Positions 9,236 through 17,304 of a stretch of 64,000 nt of DNA are shown one piece after another. The stretch is from assembly GCF_002025665.1 (NCBI RefSeq), contig NZ_CP018786.1, positions 620,001 through 684,000 of the forward strand. Reading direction: 5' to 3'. How positions within the stretch are numbered: position 1 is the first letter of the stretch; each line of letters starts with the position of its first letter. The notes below the pieces were generated by a model. The model worked only from the letters and a program-made list of their open reading frames with translations. It had not been told where the DNA came from and did not search any database. Made by a program: the position numbers and the translations under genes. This DNA is from Chryseobacterium indologenes. Its GTDB lineage: Bacteria > Bacteroidota > Bacteroidia > Flavobacteriales > Weeksellaceae.

Positions 9236-11125
9236 CTAATCCTGGGATTCTTCCTCATCTTCTTCATCGGTGGATGAGGAACCTTCCCAATTTTTATTAT
9301 CAAAATTAAGATTATCGTATGCTAATAATTCCTCCTCACGCTGGAGGATTTCTTTTGTGGTAAACAGAGTGATGTCATCATCATTTTCCTTCATCTTTGC
9401 CAGCTTTCTGACTGATGCTTTATCAATCGCCATAAATCTTTGCCCAAGACGTCTTGCTGCATATTTCCTCATTCCTGTTTCGTGAAGTACATCTACAGCC
9501 ATGTCAACTGCTGTTCCTAGCGTTTCTCGGTATATGTGATTGATTCCGTTATTCAGATAATCATAAGCATCAATTCTGTTTTTGGCTCTTACGAAAATTT
9601 TTACGTTAGGATAATGTTCACGCACAAGTTCTGCAATGAATTTGTTATCATCCGGATCATCCAGACATAAAACCAGAATTTCAGCATCTTCAATTCCTGC
9701 AGCCCTTAAAATAGGAATCCTTGTTGCATCACCATAATACACTTTAAAACCATAGCTTCTGAGCAGTTTCACACGGTCAGAATCACGATCCAAAACAGTA
9801 GCGGATATTTTATTGGCTTTTAAAAGACGTCCTACAGTACTTCCGAAATGCCCAAAACCTACAATAATGATTTTCTTTTGAACAACATTGCTGTCGAGAA
9901 TATTATAATCATGTTCCTCTTCGGGAATTTCTTTAATAAATTTTGGAGTAATAAACTTGTCATTAATAATCAGAAGAATAGGAGTGATACACATGGTGAT
10001 TGCCGTAACAGCCATCATCTGAGCATTCATCTCAGGACCTAAAAGATAAAGATCTGAAGCATAGTTAAGTAGTACAAATGCAAATTCTCCTACCTGAGAA
10101 AGGGCAAATGCATAAAAAAGACTTTGAGGAGTATCTATCCTGAAAAACTTTCCGATTACATATAAAACCACAAATTTTACGGCCAGCACAGCAAAAACAG
10201 TACTGAAAATAAATAAGGGATCCTTCTGAATAATATTAAAATTAATGGTAGAGCCTACACTTACGAAGAAAACAGCTAACAGCAGTCCTTTGAAAGGGTC
10301 AATCTGGGCTTCCAGTTCATGACGGAATTCACTGTTGGCAAGCATGACTCCTGCAAGGAAAGCTCCCAGTGCCGGAGAAAGCCCGATAACAACCATCAGT
10401 TCAGAAACTCCAATAACGAGGAATAGGGAAGAAGCTGTCAATAATTCTGCCATTCCAGATTTTGAAACATAGCGCAAAAAAGGAACAAAGACATATCTGC
10501 CCAGTAAAATAAGCAAAGCTACACCGAAAATTACGGTTCCGGCCTGAAGCCATTCCGGTAGTTTTTGAATCAGAATCTGAATTTCATTATCATGATGCTT
10601 GGCTTTATAATTGGCAAGAATAGGGAGTATTGCCAAAATAGGAATCACTGAAATATCCTGAAACAACAAGGTAGAGAATGAAGCTTCTCCTGCTGTAGTC
10701 TTAAGATTATTCTTTTCCTGCAAGGTCTGGAGGACAATTGCGGTAGACGATAAAGCAAAACACATCGCAATAGCTATAGCTTTGTCTACTCTCCAGCCTA
10801 CACTTGTAAATACTAAGAAAAGCAAAAGAATGGTGAGTACCATTTGAGAAAGTCCCAGACCCATTATTTTTTTTCGCATTTCCCAGAATTTGCGCGGTTC
10901 CAGTTCTAAGCCCACCAAAAATAAAAGCATGATGACTCCAAACTCGCTGGCATGCATAATGTCATTTACATTATTTCCTGTAAGTTTAAGTACATATGGT
11001 CCTATAATGATTCCTCCTAAAATATAACCGATTACAGAACTCAATCCTAATTTCCTGGCCAATGGAACCATAATAATGGCTACACCAAGAAAAATTAATG
11101 TGTTCATCGCTAAGCTGGATTCCAT
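9236..11125 (-). CDS. KefB/KefC-type cation:proton antiporter with RCK domain
   Basis: 629 residues. About 12 membrane segments (residues 5-385) form a CPA2 Na+/H+ exchanger domain with LSSTAIVLQTL and LSPALGAFLAGVMLANS; this is followed by a TrkA-N/RCK Rossmann domain (about 412-530) with the GFGHFGS nucleotide loop, and an acidic tail. In enterobacteria such proteins are glutathione-gated K+ efflux systems. Here the cofactor and gating ligand cannot be read from sequence. It starts 3 bases after the KefF-like oxidoreductase stop, which supports an ancillary-subunit pair. Convergent with the DUF2807 gene. Confidence 0.9.
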   Translation of the reverse strand: MESSLAMNTLIFLGVAIIMVPLARKLGLSSVIGYILGGIIIGPYVLKLTGNNVNDIMHASEFGVIMLLFLVGLELEPRKFWEMRKKIMGLGLSQMVLTILLLFLVFTSVGWRVDKAIAIAMCFALSSTAIVLQTLQEKNNLKTTAGEASFSTLLFQDISVIPILAILPILANYKAKHHDNEIQILIQKLPEWLQAGTVIFGVALLILLGRYVFVPFLRYVSKSGMAELLTASSLFLVIGVSELMVVIGLSPALGAFLAGVMLANSEFRHELEAQIDPFKGLLLAVFFVSVGSTINFNIIQKDPLFIFSTVFAVLAVKFVVLYVIGKFFRIDTPQSLFYAFALSQVGEFAFVLLNYASDLYLLGPEMNAQMMAVTAITMCITPILLIINDKFITPKFIKEIPEEEHDYNILDSNVVQKKIIIVGFGHFGSTVGRLLKANKISATVLDRDSDRVKLLRSYGFKVYYGDATRIPILRAAGIEDAEILVLCLDDPDDNKFIAELVREHYPNVKIFVRAKNRIDAYDYLNNGINHIYRETLGTAVDMAVDVLHETGMRKYAARRLGQRFMAIDKASVRKLAKMKENDDDITLFTTKEILQREEELLAYDNLNFDNKNWEGSSSTDEEDEEESQD

Positions 11126-11128
11126 ATG

Positions 11129-11650
11129 CTATTGATTGAGGAGTTCTGTAAATTCTTTTTTATGTAAAATAATTTCTTTTTTAGAGAGCTTGTTGGCTTC
11201 GTATACGATTTTGAGATGCTTAATATCTGCTTTGAAGACCTTTAATGAAACAATAAGCCCGCTGATGAGTTCATCTATGGTATATTGATAGGTTCCGGTT
11301 TTGCTGAAAGATCTTTCTTTTCCACCTGTGGTGACCAGAATATATACTTCTTTTCCTTCCAGAGGATTATGTTCATCTTCTTTCAACCAGTCTCTGTCGA
11401 AAACTTCATCAATCCATAATCTGAGAAGAGGAGGCATTCCGAACCATATCAGAGGAAACTGGAAAACAAATCGTTCATAGTTTTTTAGGCGTTTTCTTTC
11501 CCGAAAAGCTGCAATGTGAAAGTCAGGATATTCTTCGTAAAGATCTCTTAGGGTATAATGCTGGTGGCGAACGTAGAAATTGATGAGCTCTACATTCGAA
11601 TTGGAGTGCTCCAGATAAGGGTGTGCAAATACTACCAGCGTCTTCTTCAT
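11129..11650 (-). CDS. KefF/KefG-like NAD(P)H:quinone oxidoreductase, flavodoxin-like
   Basis: 173 residues of the flavodoxin-2 fold: MKKTLVVFAHPYLEHSNSN gives the FMN phosphate loop, FQFPLIWFGMPPLLRLWIDEVF is the conserved quinone-reductase block, and TTGGKERSF follows. In the Kef systems the ancillary flavoprotein binds the antiporter and stimulates K+ efflux during electrophile stress. Directly upstream of and tightly linked to the kefB-like gene (3-base gap), so that role is well supported by context. First gene of the pair. The region upstream (11651-11900) is AT-rich and shows only a weak -7 match. Confidence 0.9.
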   Translation of the reverse strand: MKKTLVVFAHPYLEHSNSNVELINFYVRHQHYTLRDLYEEYPDFHIAAFRERKRLKNYERFVFQFPLIWFGMPPLLRLWIDEVFDRDWLKEDEHNPLEGKEVYILVTTGGKERSFSKTGTYQYTIDELISGLIVSLKVFKADIKHLKIVYEANKLSKKEIILHKKEFTELLNQ

Positions 11651-11900
11651 AATCCTGTTTTCAGTAAATATAATAAAAAATATTGAATAAAAGGTGATTT
11701 TTTAACGCTTTTGTTAATTTTTTAATATAGAAAATTGAATTTAATGTTAAGATTAAATAAATAAAGGGAGTATTTTTGTCATTTAGATAAAAAACAAGTA
11801 TTAGTTGGTGGGAGTGAAAACAGGAATGAATAGAATAATTGGTTGAAAATCTATTTATTCATTCTTTAATCCGGATATGAGCCTTGTAAAAAGATATTGT

Positions 11901-12479
11901 TTATTTTTTGAAGCTGCTTAATGTTTTACGTATGTCTTCACGAAGAATAGTAATCATATCCTGTTTGGTGACTAAATATTTATCATCTTCAGGATTCTCA
12001 GTACGTTGATACCAATAGATATCTTCTTTTATGATTTGTAAATTAGAAGGAAGATCTTTTATTTTAACAAATTTAGAATCTCCATTGATACTTACTATTT
12101 TTTCTGAATAATCATTTCCGGTATCTTGTTTATATAAACTTTTTATGGTTCTGTTTTCCTTCTTAGGGATCGCAAAATGAGATGATTCATACACAAAGCC
12201 AAACTTAGACTTTTCCGAATAACAAAGAGCTATAACGAATTCTTCATCATTAATTTTGACAATTCTAAAATCACTAAGCCATTCAAAACCTGCATTTTTC
12301 ATTTCTTCTTTTAAGATGATGCTGGCTTCTGTTTTATTCAGCCATACCGTATATAATCTTTTACTTTTTAAATTTTCTTTATTGTTGTTATAAAAATTAT
12401 AATAGTTTTCTGAATTTATTTTCTGAGAAAATGTACTGATTGAGAAGAGTAAAAAGAAAAGATTAAATAAGAATTTCAT
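11901..12479 (-). CDS. Secreted hypothetical protein (192 aa)
   Basis: MKFLFNLFFLLFSISTFSQK is a typical flavobacterial signal peptide with cleavage after SQ or FSQ. The mature part (about 170 residues) is mixed alpha/beta, rich in Lys, Glu and Tyr, with no motif I recognise. No Cys lipobox, so it is probably periplasmic or outer-surface. It is a single gene between the Kef pair and the LemA-TPM operon, all on the minus strand. I cannot assign a function. Confidence 0.7.
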   Translation of the reverse strand: MKFLFNLFFLLFSISTFSQKINSENYYNFYNNNKENLKSKRLYTVWLNKTEASIILKEEMKNAGFEWLSDFRIVKINDEEFVIALCYSEKSKFGFVYESSHFAIPKKENRTIKSLYKQDTGNDYSEKIVSINGDSKFVKIKDLPSNLQIIKEDIYWYQRTENPEDDKYLVTKQDMITILREDIRKTLSSFKK

Positions 12480-12576
12480 GGGTTGAGTTGAAAAAAATTG
12501 TAATGAATTCGAAAAAGAATTTAAAATGATAATGTAAAAAAGATGAGGGAGATGTACATTCTTTTAATGGTAAATT

Positions 12577-13389
12577 TTACCATCCTCCGGATGCACCACC
12601 GCCTCCAAAACTTCCGCCACCGCCGAAGCCTCCAAAGCCGCCGCTGCCACCGGAACTTCCTCCGCCAAAGCCACCGCCTCCGAAACTGCCTGGGAATGGG
12701 AAGAAACCGCCAGGATAATTTCTGCGTCCTTTTCTTGTGATAATCACATCATCGTCGTCGTCATTATTTCCGCCACGTCCGCCGCCTCTGTTTCCAAAAA
12801 GGATCGCAATAATGATGAAAATAACAAAAGCAATAATAAGGACTTTAAAAGCACTTCCGTTACCGGAAGGAGCTGTGGTTGCTACAGGTTTGAATTTTCC
12901 CTCAACAGCCTCCATAATGGCTGAGGTCCCACCGTTGATTCCTTCATACCAAAGGCCTTTTCTGAAATTTGGGGTGACAATATAATCTAAGATCTGTCCT
13001 GCTACGGATGCTGTAAGATATTGTTCCACGGCACGCCCCTGCTGGATAGACATTGTTCTGTCTTCTGTGGCAACAAGGAAAACCACTCCGTTATCCACCC
13101 CTTTTTTTCCGATTTTCCATTTCTCTCCGAACATGGTTGCCAGAAAATTCACATCTTCTCCTTTGGTGGAGCGGATGATGACTACTTCAATTTCTGTTGA
13201 GGTAGAATCTGCAAACTTAATCAGTTTATTATTAAGGGCATCTTTTTCCTGCTGAGAAAGCAACCCGGCTTCATCAAAAACAGGATAGAGAACTGCTGGC
13301 TTTTCAGGAATGGTGTATTGTGCTGATACAAAAGTGTAAAAGCAGAGTAGTAAAAATGAAAATACTATTTTAAGAGAATGTAATTTCAT
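12577..13389 (-). CDS. TPM domain protein with Gly-rich tail (YgcG-like)
   Basis: 270 residues. A signal peptide MKLHSLKIVFSFLLLCFYTF ends at SAQ, and a TPM domain (about 35-160) contains DEAGLLSQQEKDALNNKL and KWKIGKKGVDNGVVFLVATE. A membrane helix (FKVLIIAFVIFIIIAILF, about 183-200) follows, and then a tail of Gly, Phe and Ser ending in GASGGW. TPM proteins act in membrane-protein turnover (photosystem II repair in chloroplasts); bacterial roles are less clear. Third gene of a lemA-TPM-TPM operon; it overlaps the preceding gene by 20 bases. Confidence 0.88.
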   Translation of the reverse strand: MKLHSLKIVFSFLLLCFYTFVSAQYTIPEKPAVLYPVFDEAGLLSQQEKDALNNKLIKFADSTSTEIEVVIIRSTKGEDVNFLATMFGEKWKIGKKGVDNGVVFLVATEDRTMSIQQGRAVEQYLTASVAGQILDYIVTPNFRKGLWYEGINGGTSAIMEAVEGKFKPVATTAPSGNGSAFKVLIIAFVIFIIIAILFGNRGGGRGGNNDDDDDVIITRKGRRNYPGGFFPFPGSFGGGGFGGGSSGGSGGFGGFGGGGSFGGGGASGGW

Positions 13390-13798
13390 TTGGGAGTTGG
13401 TTTGGATTTTCTCCTTCTACAGGAAAATGTTTTTTGAGTTCAAGTCCTGTTTCCAGGATGGCACTTTTCAGCGCCTGATAATAATTTCCTTTGGCAAATT
13501 CAGCAGTGATATAATCGTGAAGATGATCCCAGTAAGACTGTCTTACCTTTTCATGAATCCCGATATCTCCAATAATGGTAAGATATTTTTGTTCGAAATT
13601 GACATGGAAAAGCACAGCATTTCGGTCAGCGGTTTTATCCATATCGAGTTTTTTGAAAACATCAAATGCCGTTTTAGCATCACGGTTTTCTGTATTGGAA
13701 TCAATATGTACCCTGATCTCTCCCGTAGAATGATCTTCTGCAGACTGAATCGCTTCCACGAGGGAAGCGATCTGTTGATTTGTTAGGAAGTTACCCAT
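13370..13798 (-). CDS. TPM domain protein, cytoplasmic-looking
   Basis: 142 residues with the TPM core (LVEAIQSAEDHSTGEIRVHI, TADRNAVLFHVNFEQKYLTI, IGDIGIHEKV) and no signal peptide or membrane helix, unlike its neighbour. It starts 2 bases after the lemA-like stop and overlaps the next TPM gene by 20 bases, so translation of the three is coupled. The pair of TPM proteins, one soluble and one membrane-anchored, next to LemA is a recurrent Bacteroidota arrangement, possibly for membrane quality control. Confidence 0.86.
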   Translation of the reverse strand: MGNFLTNQQIASLVEAIQSAEDHSTGEIRVHIDSNTENRDAKTAFDVFKKLDMDKTADRNAVLFHVNFEQKYLTIIGDIGIHEKVRQSYWDHLHDYITAEFAKGNYYQALKSAILETGLELKKHFPVEGENPNQLPNEITFS

Positions 13799-13800
13799 TA

Positions 13801-14406
13801 TTATTTAAATACTTCAGGGGCTTTCTGAGCTCCTGCATCAGCTTTGAAATAAGGTTTTTCTTTAAAGTTGGTGAAATTCGCCAGAATATTATTCGGGAAA
13901 GTCTTGATTGAAGTATTGTAATCCTTTGCAGCATCGTTATAGTAAACCGTTTCAGTTCTGATACTATTTTCGATAGCGGTATATTCTCTCTGGAAGTTGA
14001 TATACTGCTGGTCTGCTTTTAAGTTAGGATAAGACTCTACTACGGCCATCAATCGGCTTAATGCACCCGATAATTCTCCTTGTGCAGCCTGGAATTTGGC
14101 AAGATCAGCTTCGGTCATATTCGTAGGATCAATATTGATAGAAGTCGCTTTGGAACGAGCTTCCACAACTTGTGTTAAAGTTTCCTGCTCAAATTTTGAA
14201 TACGATTTTACCGTTCTTTCCAGGTTAGGAATAAGGTTCGCTCTTTTCTGATATACGGTCTCTACATTAGACCATTTTGCGTTCACAGTCTGTTCTTTGT
14301 TGACAAAGCTGTTATATCCGCTTTTTCCCCAAAAGAATAGAATAGCAACAATAATAAGAAGGGCAATACCAATGGTTCCTGCACCCAGACATCCTTTATT
14401 TTTCAT
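13801..14406 (-). CDS. LemA family protein
   Basis: 201 residues: one N-terminal membrane helix (TIGIALLIIVAILFFWG, about 11-27) followed by the LemA helical bundle with the signature EQTVNAKWSNVETVYQKRAN and LIPNLERTVKSY, and further SYPNLKAD and NFQREYTAIENSIR. The bulk would be periplasmic. Function unknown across the family. First gene of the operon with two TPM genes; promoter at 14437-14444. Confidence 0.93.
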   Translation of the reverse strand: MKNKGCLGAGTIGIALLIIVAILFFWGKSGYNSFVNKEQTVNAKWSNVETVYQKRANLIPNLERTVKSYSKFEQETLTQVVEARSKATSINIDPTNMTEADLAKFQAAQGELSGALSRLMAVVESYPNLKADQQYINFQREYTAIENSIRTETVYYNDAAKDYNTSIKTFPNNILANFTNFKEKPYFKADAGAQKAPEVFK

Positions 14407-14436
14407 AGTTTATTTTTTTAAATTTTTTGTGCTAAC

Positions 14437-14444
14437 CAAATATA
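14437..14444 (-). promoter_or_regulatory. Bacteroidota -7 box for the lemA operon
   Basis: Minus strand TATATTTG, 30 bases before the lemA start. Lies only 12 bases from the divergent folA -7 box. Confidence 0.6.
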
Positions 14445-14456
14445 CAAATTATGTGC

Positions 14457-14464
14457 TAATTTTG
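14457..14464 (+). promoter_or_regulatory. Bacteroidota -7 box for folA
   Basis: TAATTTTG, perfect consensus, 15 bases before the folA ATG at 14480. The two divergent promoters share a 73-base intergenic region. Confidence 0.6.
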
Positions 14465-14479
14465 TAAAAAATTATTTGA

Positions 14480-14974
14480 ATGACAACAATAGTGGTGGCA
14501 ATGGGAGAGAAAAACGAAATTGGTTTTGAAAACCAGTTGCTTTGGCATCTTCCCAAAGATCTAAAACATTTTAAAGATATTACTTCAGGGCATCCGGTTA
14601 TTATGGGGAGAAAGACCTATGAAAGTATTGGAAAAGCTCTTCCGAACCGTACCAACATTGTAGTGTCAAGAAAGAAAGACTGGTTTGAAGAAGGAATTCT
14701 TATTGTGGGAAGCATCAAAGAGGCTTTGAAATTTGCTAAAAAGATTGATGAGGAAGTTTTCGTTATCGGTGGCGGAAATATCTACGAACAGACTATGGAT
14801 ATGGTGGACAGGCTTGAAGTGACTTTAGTTAAAGCAGATCTTCAGGCGGATACATTCTTTCCGAAAATAGATCCGAAAATCTGGAAAAAGACCAACGAAA
14901 TCTGCCATGAGAAAGATGAAAAGAATGGCTATGATTTCTGTTTCCAGACGTTTGAAAAAATTAAGAGTGAATAG
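14480..14974 (+). CDS. folA: Dihydrofolate reductase
   Basis: Reduces dihydrofolate to tetrahydrofolate with NADPH. 164 residues, close to the 159 of Escherichia coli. Substrate-binding Asp27 is present in LWHLPKDLKHF, and NADPH-binding blocks HPVIMGRKTYESIG and LPNRTNIVVSR are intact, followed by VIGGGNIYEQTMD. No sign of a trimethoprim-resistant plasmid type; it looks like the chromosomal enzyme. Divergent from the lemA operon. Confidence 0.96.
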   Translation: MTTIVVAMGEKNEIGFENQLLWHLPKDLKHFKDITSGHPVIMGRKTYESIGKALPNRTNIVVSRKKDWFEEGILIVGSIKEALKFAKKIDEEVFVIGGGNIYEQTMDMVDRLEVTLVKADLQADTFFPKIDPKIWKKTNEICHEKDEKNGYDFCFQTFEKIKSE

Positions 14975-15022
14975 TTATAGGAATTCTAGCCTTTAACTTC
15001 TAGCTTCTAATCTCTAATTTAT

Positions 15023-15030
15023 TATCTTTG
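15023..15030 (+). promoter_or_regulatory. Bacteroidota -7 box (TATCTTTG)
   Basis: Perfect TAnnTTTG, 18 bases before the ATG at 15049; it sits at the end of a low-complexity CTTCTAA-type stretch. Confidence 0.6.
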
Positions 15031-15048
15031 CACTTCTAAAATTTAATA

Positions 15049-15618
15049 ATGAATAAATACATAAAAATTGCAGTAGCAGCACTTCTTATCCTGTTAGGAC
15101 TTTATATGATGATTTTCACAAGAAATCTGGGATGGGGTATTGTTGTTTTTCTTTTGGCTGCATTTCCCATTTTACTATTCTTTAAAAATGAGTATATCTT
15201 ATTGGCATTCTGGCAATTGAGAAAACAAAATATGGAGAAAGCTGGTGAGTGGTTATCAAAAATAACAGATTATAAAGGACAGCTTCATAAAACTCAATAC
15301 GGATATTTTCACTATTTATCAGGACTGACACAAGCTCAGGATCACCCTGCTAAAGTAGAACCTTTCATGAAGAAAGCGTTGGAGTATGGTTTAAATATGA
15401 AACACGACAGAGCAATGGCTACGTTGAATCTTGCAGCAGCAGCTATTTCCAAAGGAAGAAAACAGGAAGGGCAGAAGTTGTTGGAAGAGGCAAAAAGATT
15501 AGACAGTGCAGGAATGATGACGGATCAGATCAAAATGATGAAAGATCAGTTGAAAATGCCGACTATGCAGAAGCACATGCATAACCCGAATATGAGAAAC
15601 AGAGGGAAATTCTTCTAA
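15049..15618 (+). CDS. Membrane protein with two N-terminal helices and TPR-like repeats
   Basis: 189 residues. Two membrane segments (about 7-24 and 28-50: ALLILLGLYMMIF and GWGIVVFLLAAFPILLFF) are followed by helical pairs that resemble TPR units (KAGEWLSKI, LSGLTQAQDHPAKVEPFMKKAL, ATLNLAAAAISKGRKQEGQKLLEEA). The tail is rich in Met, His and Asn. I do not recognise a named family. TPR-like helices suggest protein-protein contacts on the cytoplasmic face. Single gene with its own promoter and a strong terminator. Confidence 0.7.
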   Translation: MNKYIKIAVAALLILLGLYMMIFTRNLGWGIVVFLLAAFPILLFFKNEYILLAFWQLRKQNMEKAGEWLSKITDYKGQLHKTQYGYFHYLSGLTQAQDHPAKVEPFMKKALEYGLNMKHDRAMATLNLAAAAISKGRKQEGQKLLEEAKRLDSAGMMTDQIKMMKDQLKMPTMQKHMHNPNMRNRGKFF

Positions 15619-15621
15619 AAA

Positions 15622-15648
15622 AAAAGCACCTGAAAAGGTGCTTTTTTT
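15622..15648 (+). terminator. Strong terminator
   Basis: AGCACCT / AGGTGCT stem with a GAAA tetraloop (15625-15642), extended by A/T pairs and followed by seven T. The A-run on the other side makes it usable by the convergent gene at 15667 too. Confidence 0.9.
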
Positions 15649-15666
15649 ATGTCTTAAATATAAAAT

Positions 15667-16302
15667 TTACATTTCCGAATTATTATGGTCATAACCATAA
15701 AATTTAGGCATCTGCCAGTGATATTTTACAGCAAGTGTCCGTATAGCAACAATAAGGAGAATAGTGAGAATCTGTACAAAAGTATAAGATAGTACAGAAT
15801 ATTTGGTCATCAACAGAAAAACTGCTCCGCCCACAATACATGCCGTGGCATAAATTTCCTTTCTGAAAATTAATGGAATTCTATTGAGTAATATATCCCG
15901 GATAATCCCTCCGAAACAGCCTGTAATAGTTCCTAATGCAATACAAATCATAGGATGAATTCCTGCATTTAATCCTTTCTGAACTCCGATAATAGTAAAT
16001 AGTCCAAGCCCGAAGCTGTCGAAGATAAATAAAGTGACTTTAAAATTCTTTTCAAGAGATTTGAATATCATGGAAAAAATACTGGTCACCAGAATCAGGG
16101 TACACATCAGAATATCATGCATCCAGAATACAGGGATATCCAGCAACAGATCTCTTACAGTTCCTCCTCCCACAGAAGTTACAAATGCAATAATAAGCAC
16201 TCCGAACGGATCAAGCCGTTTCTGCATTGCTGCAAAACTTCCGGACATGGAAAAGGCAATGGTCCCCAGGACTTCTATGGCAAAATTGAACTGTTCGTGC
16301 AT
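15667..16302 (-). CDS. TRIC/UPF0126 family cation channel-like membrane protein (YadS-like)
   Basis: About 211 residues with seven predicted membrane helices. The family's two glycine-rich repeats are plain: SVGGGTVRDLLL and GCFGGIIRDILL, marking the duplicated three-helix units of trimeric intracellular cation channels, whose prokaryotic members conduct monovalent cations. I chose the start at 16302 (MHEQFNFAIEVLG); a longer frame to 16335 adds 11 residues that run towards an intergenic repeat and do not look like family sequence. Convergent with the TPR-like gene and its terminator. Confidence 0.87.
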   Translation of the reverse strand: MHEQFNFAIEVLGTIAFSMSGSFAAMQKRLDPFGVLIIAFVTSVGGGTVRDLLLDIPVFWMHDILMCTLILVTSIFSMIFKSLEKNFKVTLFIFDSFGLGLFTIIGVQKGLNAGIHPMICIALGTITGCFGGIIRDILLNRIPLIFRKEIYATACIVGGAVFLLMTKYSVLSYTFVQILTILLIVAIRTLAVKYHWQMPKFYGYDHNNSEM

Positions 16303-16320
16303 ATATGATGAGTATGAATG

Positions 16321-16345
16321 ATAAGTAATGAGCAATGAGTAATAA
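16321..16345. repeat. Left inverted repeat beside the four-helix-bundle pseudogene
   Basis: The plus strand reads AAGTAATGAGCAAT then GAGTAAT. The same words appear inverted at 16721-16749 on the other side of the pseudogene. Confidence 0.6.
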
Positions 16346-16357
16346 AAATTATGCCAT

Positions 16358-16728
16358 TTAAATTTGCGATAATTTAAACTTATACGTAGTCATAACTTTT
16401 ACAAGTTCTTCACATTCTGTTTTTAAATGTAAAATTTTTTCCGGACTTACATATTCTAATTCTTCAATAATTTCAAGCCAAAGTTGAGTTTCATCAATTT
16501 CTTCGACTACTATGCACATTTTAGCAAATTTTTCTTTCTCCGATCTCGCTCTGGATACAGCTCTGTAATTGGCTGCCACAGAAGTTGCAGATCTGATAAT
16601 TTGTTTCTTATTATTGAAATATCATCAGAATAGGGTAATGAAGAAAGTATTCTAATGATAGCAATAGAAAAGTTTTTCTTTCTTTCCCTGAAAATTTGAT
16701 TAAAATCTACTCTATCAAAATTACTCAT
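16358..16728 (-). pseudogene. Four-helix-bundle (23S rRNA intervening-sequence-like) protein, frameshifted
   Basis: Two overlapping frames make one protein of about 124 residues. The first (from 16728) reads MSNFDRVDFNQIFRERKKNF and then SIAIIRILSSLPYSDDISII. The second continues as IIRSATSVAANYRAVSRARS and ends in TTYKFKLSQI. Together they match the S23/four-helix-bundle family. The frames would join if one A were restored in the run read as AGAAACAAA on the minus strand (about 16603-16609), so this is a single-base deletion or an assembly error. The ATG lies inside the right inverted repeat. Function unknown; these genes occur inside 23S rRNA insertions and free-standing. Confidence 0.75.
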
Positions 16729-16749
16729 TACTTATTGCTCATTACTTAT
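16721..16749. repeat. Right inverted repeat containing the pseudogene start codon
   Basis: The minus strand reads AAGTAATGAGCAAT followed by AAGTAATGAGTAAT: two tandem 14-mers differing at one base. The second supplies ATGAGTAAT, the first three codons of the four-helix-bundle frame. Confidence 0.6.
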
Positions 16750-16751
16750 AT

Positions 16752-17216
16752 TTACCTTTCCACTCTTACTGAGTCCGGAACCATCAGTTCGTATTCGCCA
16801 CCGTGGTTAATAACTTCCCTTACAATGCTGCTGCTGATGAATGATTTTCCTGATGAAGTCAGTAAGAATACAGTTTCCAGTTTTTTGTGAGCTAACGTTC
16901 TGTTGGTATGGGCAATCGCTTTTTCAAATTCAAAATCTGCCGGGTTTCTCAATCCTCTGATGATGTACTGAGCATTTTTTTCAAAACAGTAATCTACCGT
17001 TAAGCCTTCGAAGGAGTCTACTTCCACATTGGGAAATTCTGCAACAGAGTTTTGAATAAATTCCATTCTTTTTTCAAGAGGGAACATATATTTTTTCTGA
17101 GAGTTTTGTCCGATAGCGATGATTAATTTATCAAATAGCGGTGCCGCTCTTTCTATAATGTCGTAATGTCCTAATGTAATCGGGTCAAAAGACCCTGGAA
17201 AAACAGCAATTTTCAT
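16752..17216 (-). CDS. coaD: Phosphopantetheine adenylyltransferase
   Basis: Penultimate step of coenzyme A synthesis: 4'-phosphopantetheine + ATP to dephospho-CoA. 154 residues, usual length. The nucleotidyltransferase motif PGSFDPITLGH (7-17) and the second motif SSGKSFISSSIVRE (about 121-134) are both present, with RGLRNPADFEFE between. Downstream of ddl on the same strand, with an 88-base gap. Confidence 0.96.
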   Translation of the reverse strand: MKIAVFPGSFDPITLGHYDIIERAAPLFDKLIIAIGQNSQKKYMFPLEKRMEFIQNSVAEFPNVEVDSFEGLTVDYCFEKNAQYIIRGLRNPADFEFEKAIAHTNRTLAHKKLETVFLLTSSGKSFISSSIVREVINHGGEYELMVPDSVRVER

Positions 17217-17304
17217 GTTGTACGAGTTATGATTTTGAGTAGTGCATTATCAGTTAAAAGCTATATATTTCTTATTTCTAACCTCTAATTTCTAACTTCT
17301 ATAT

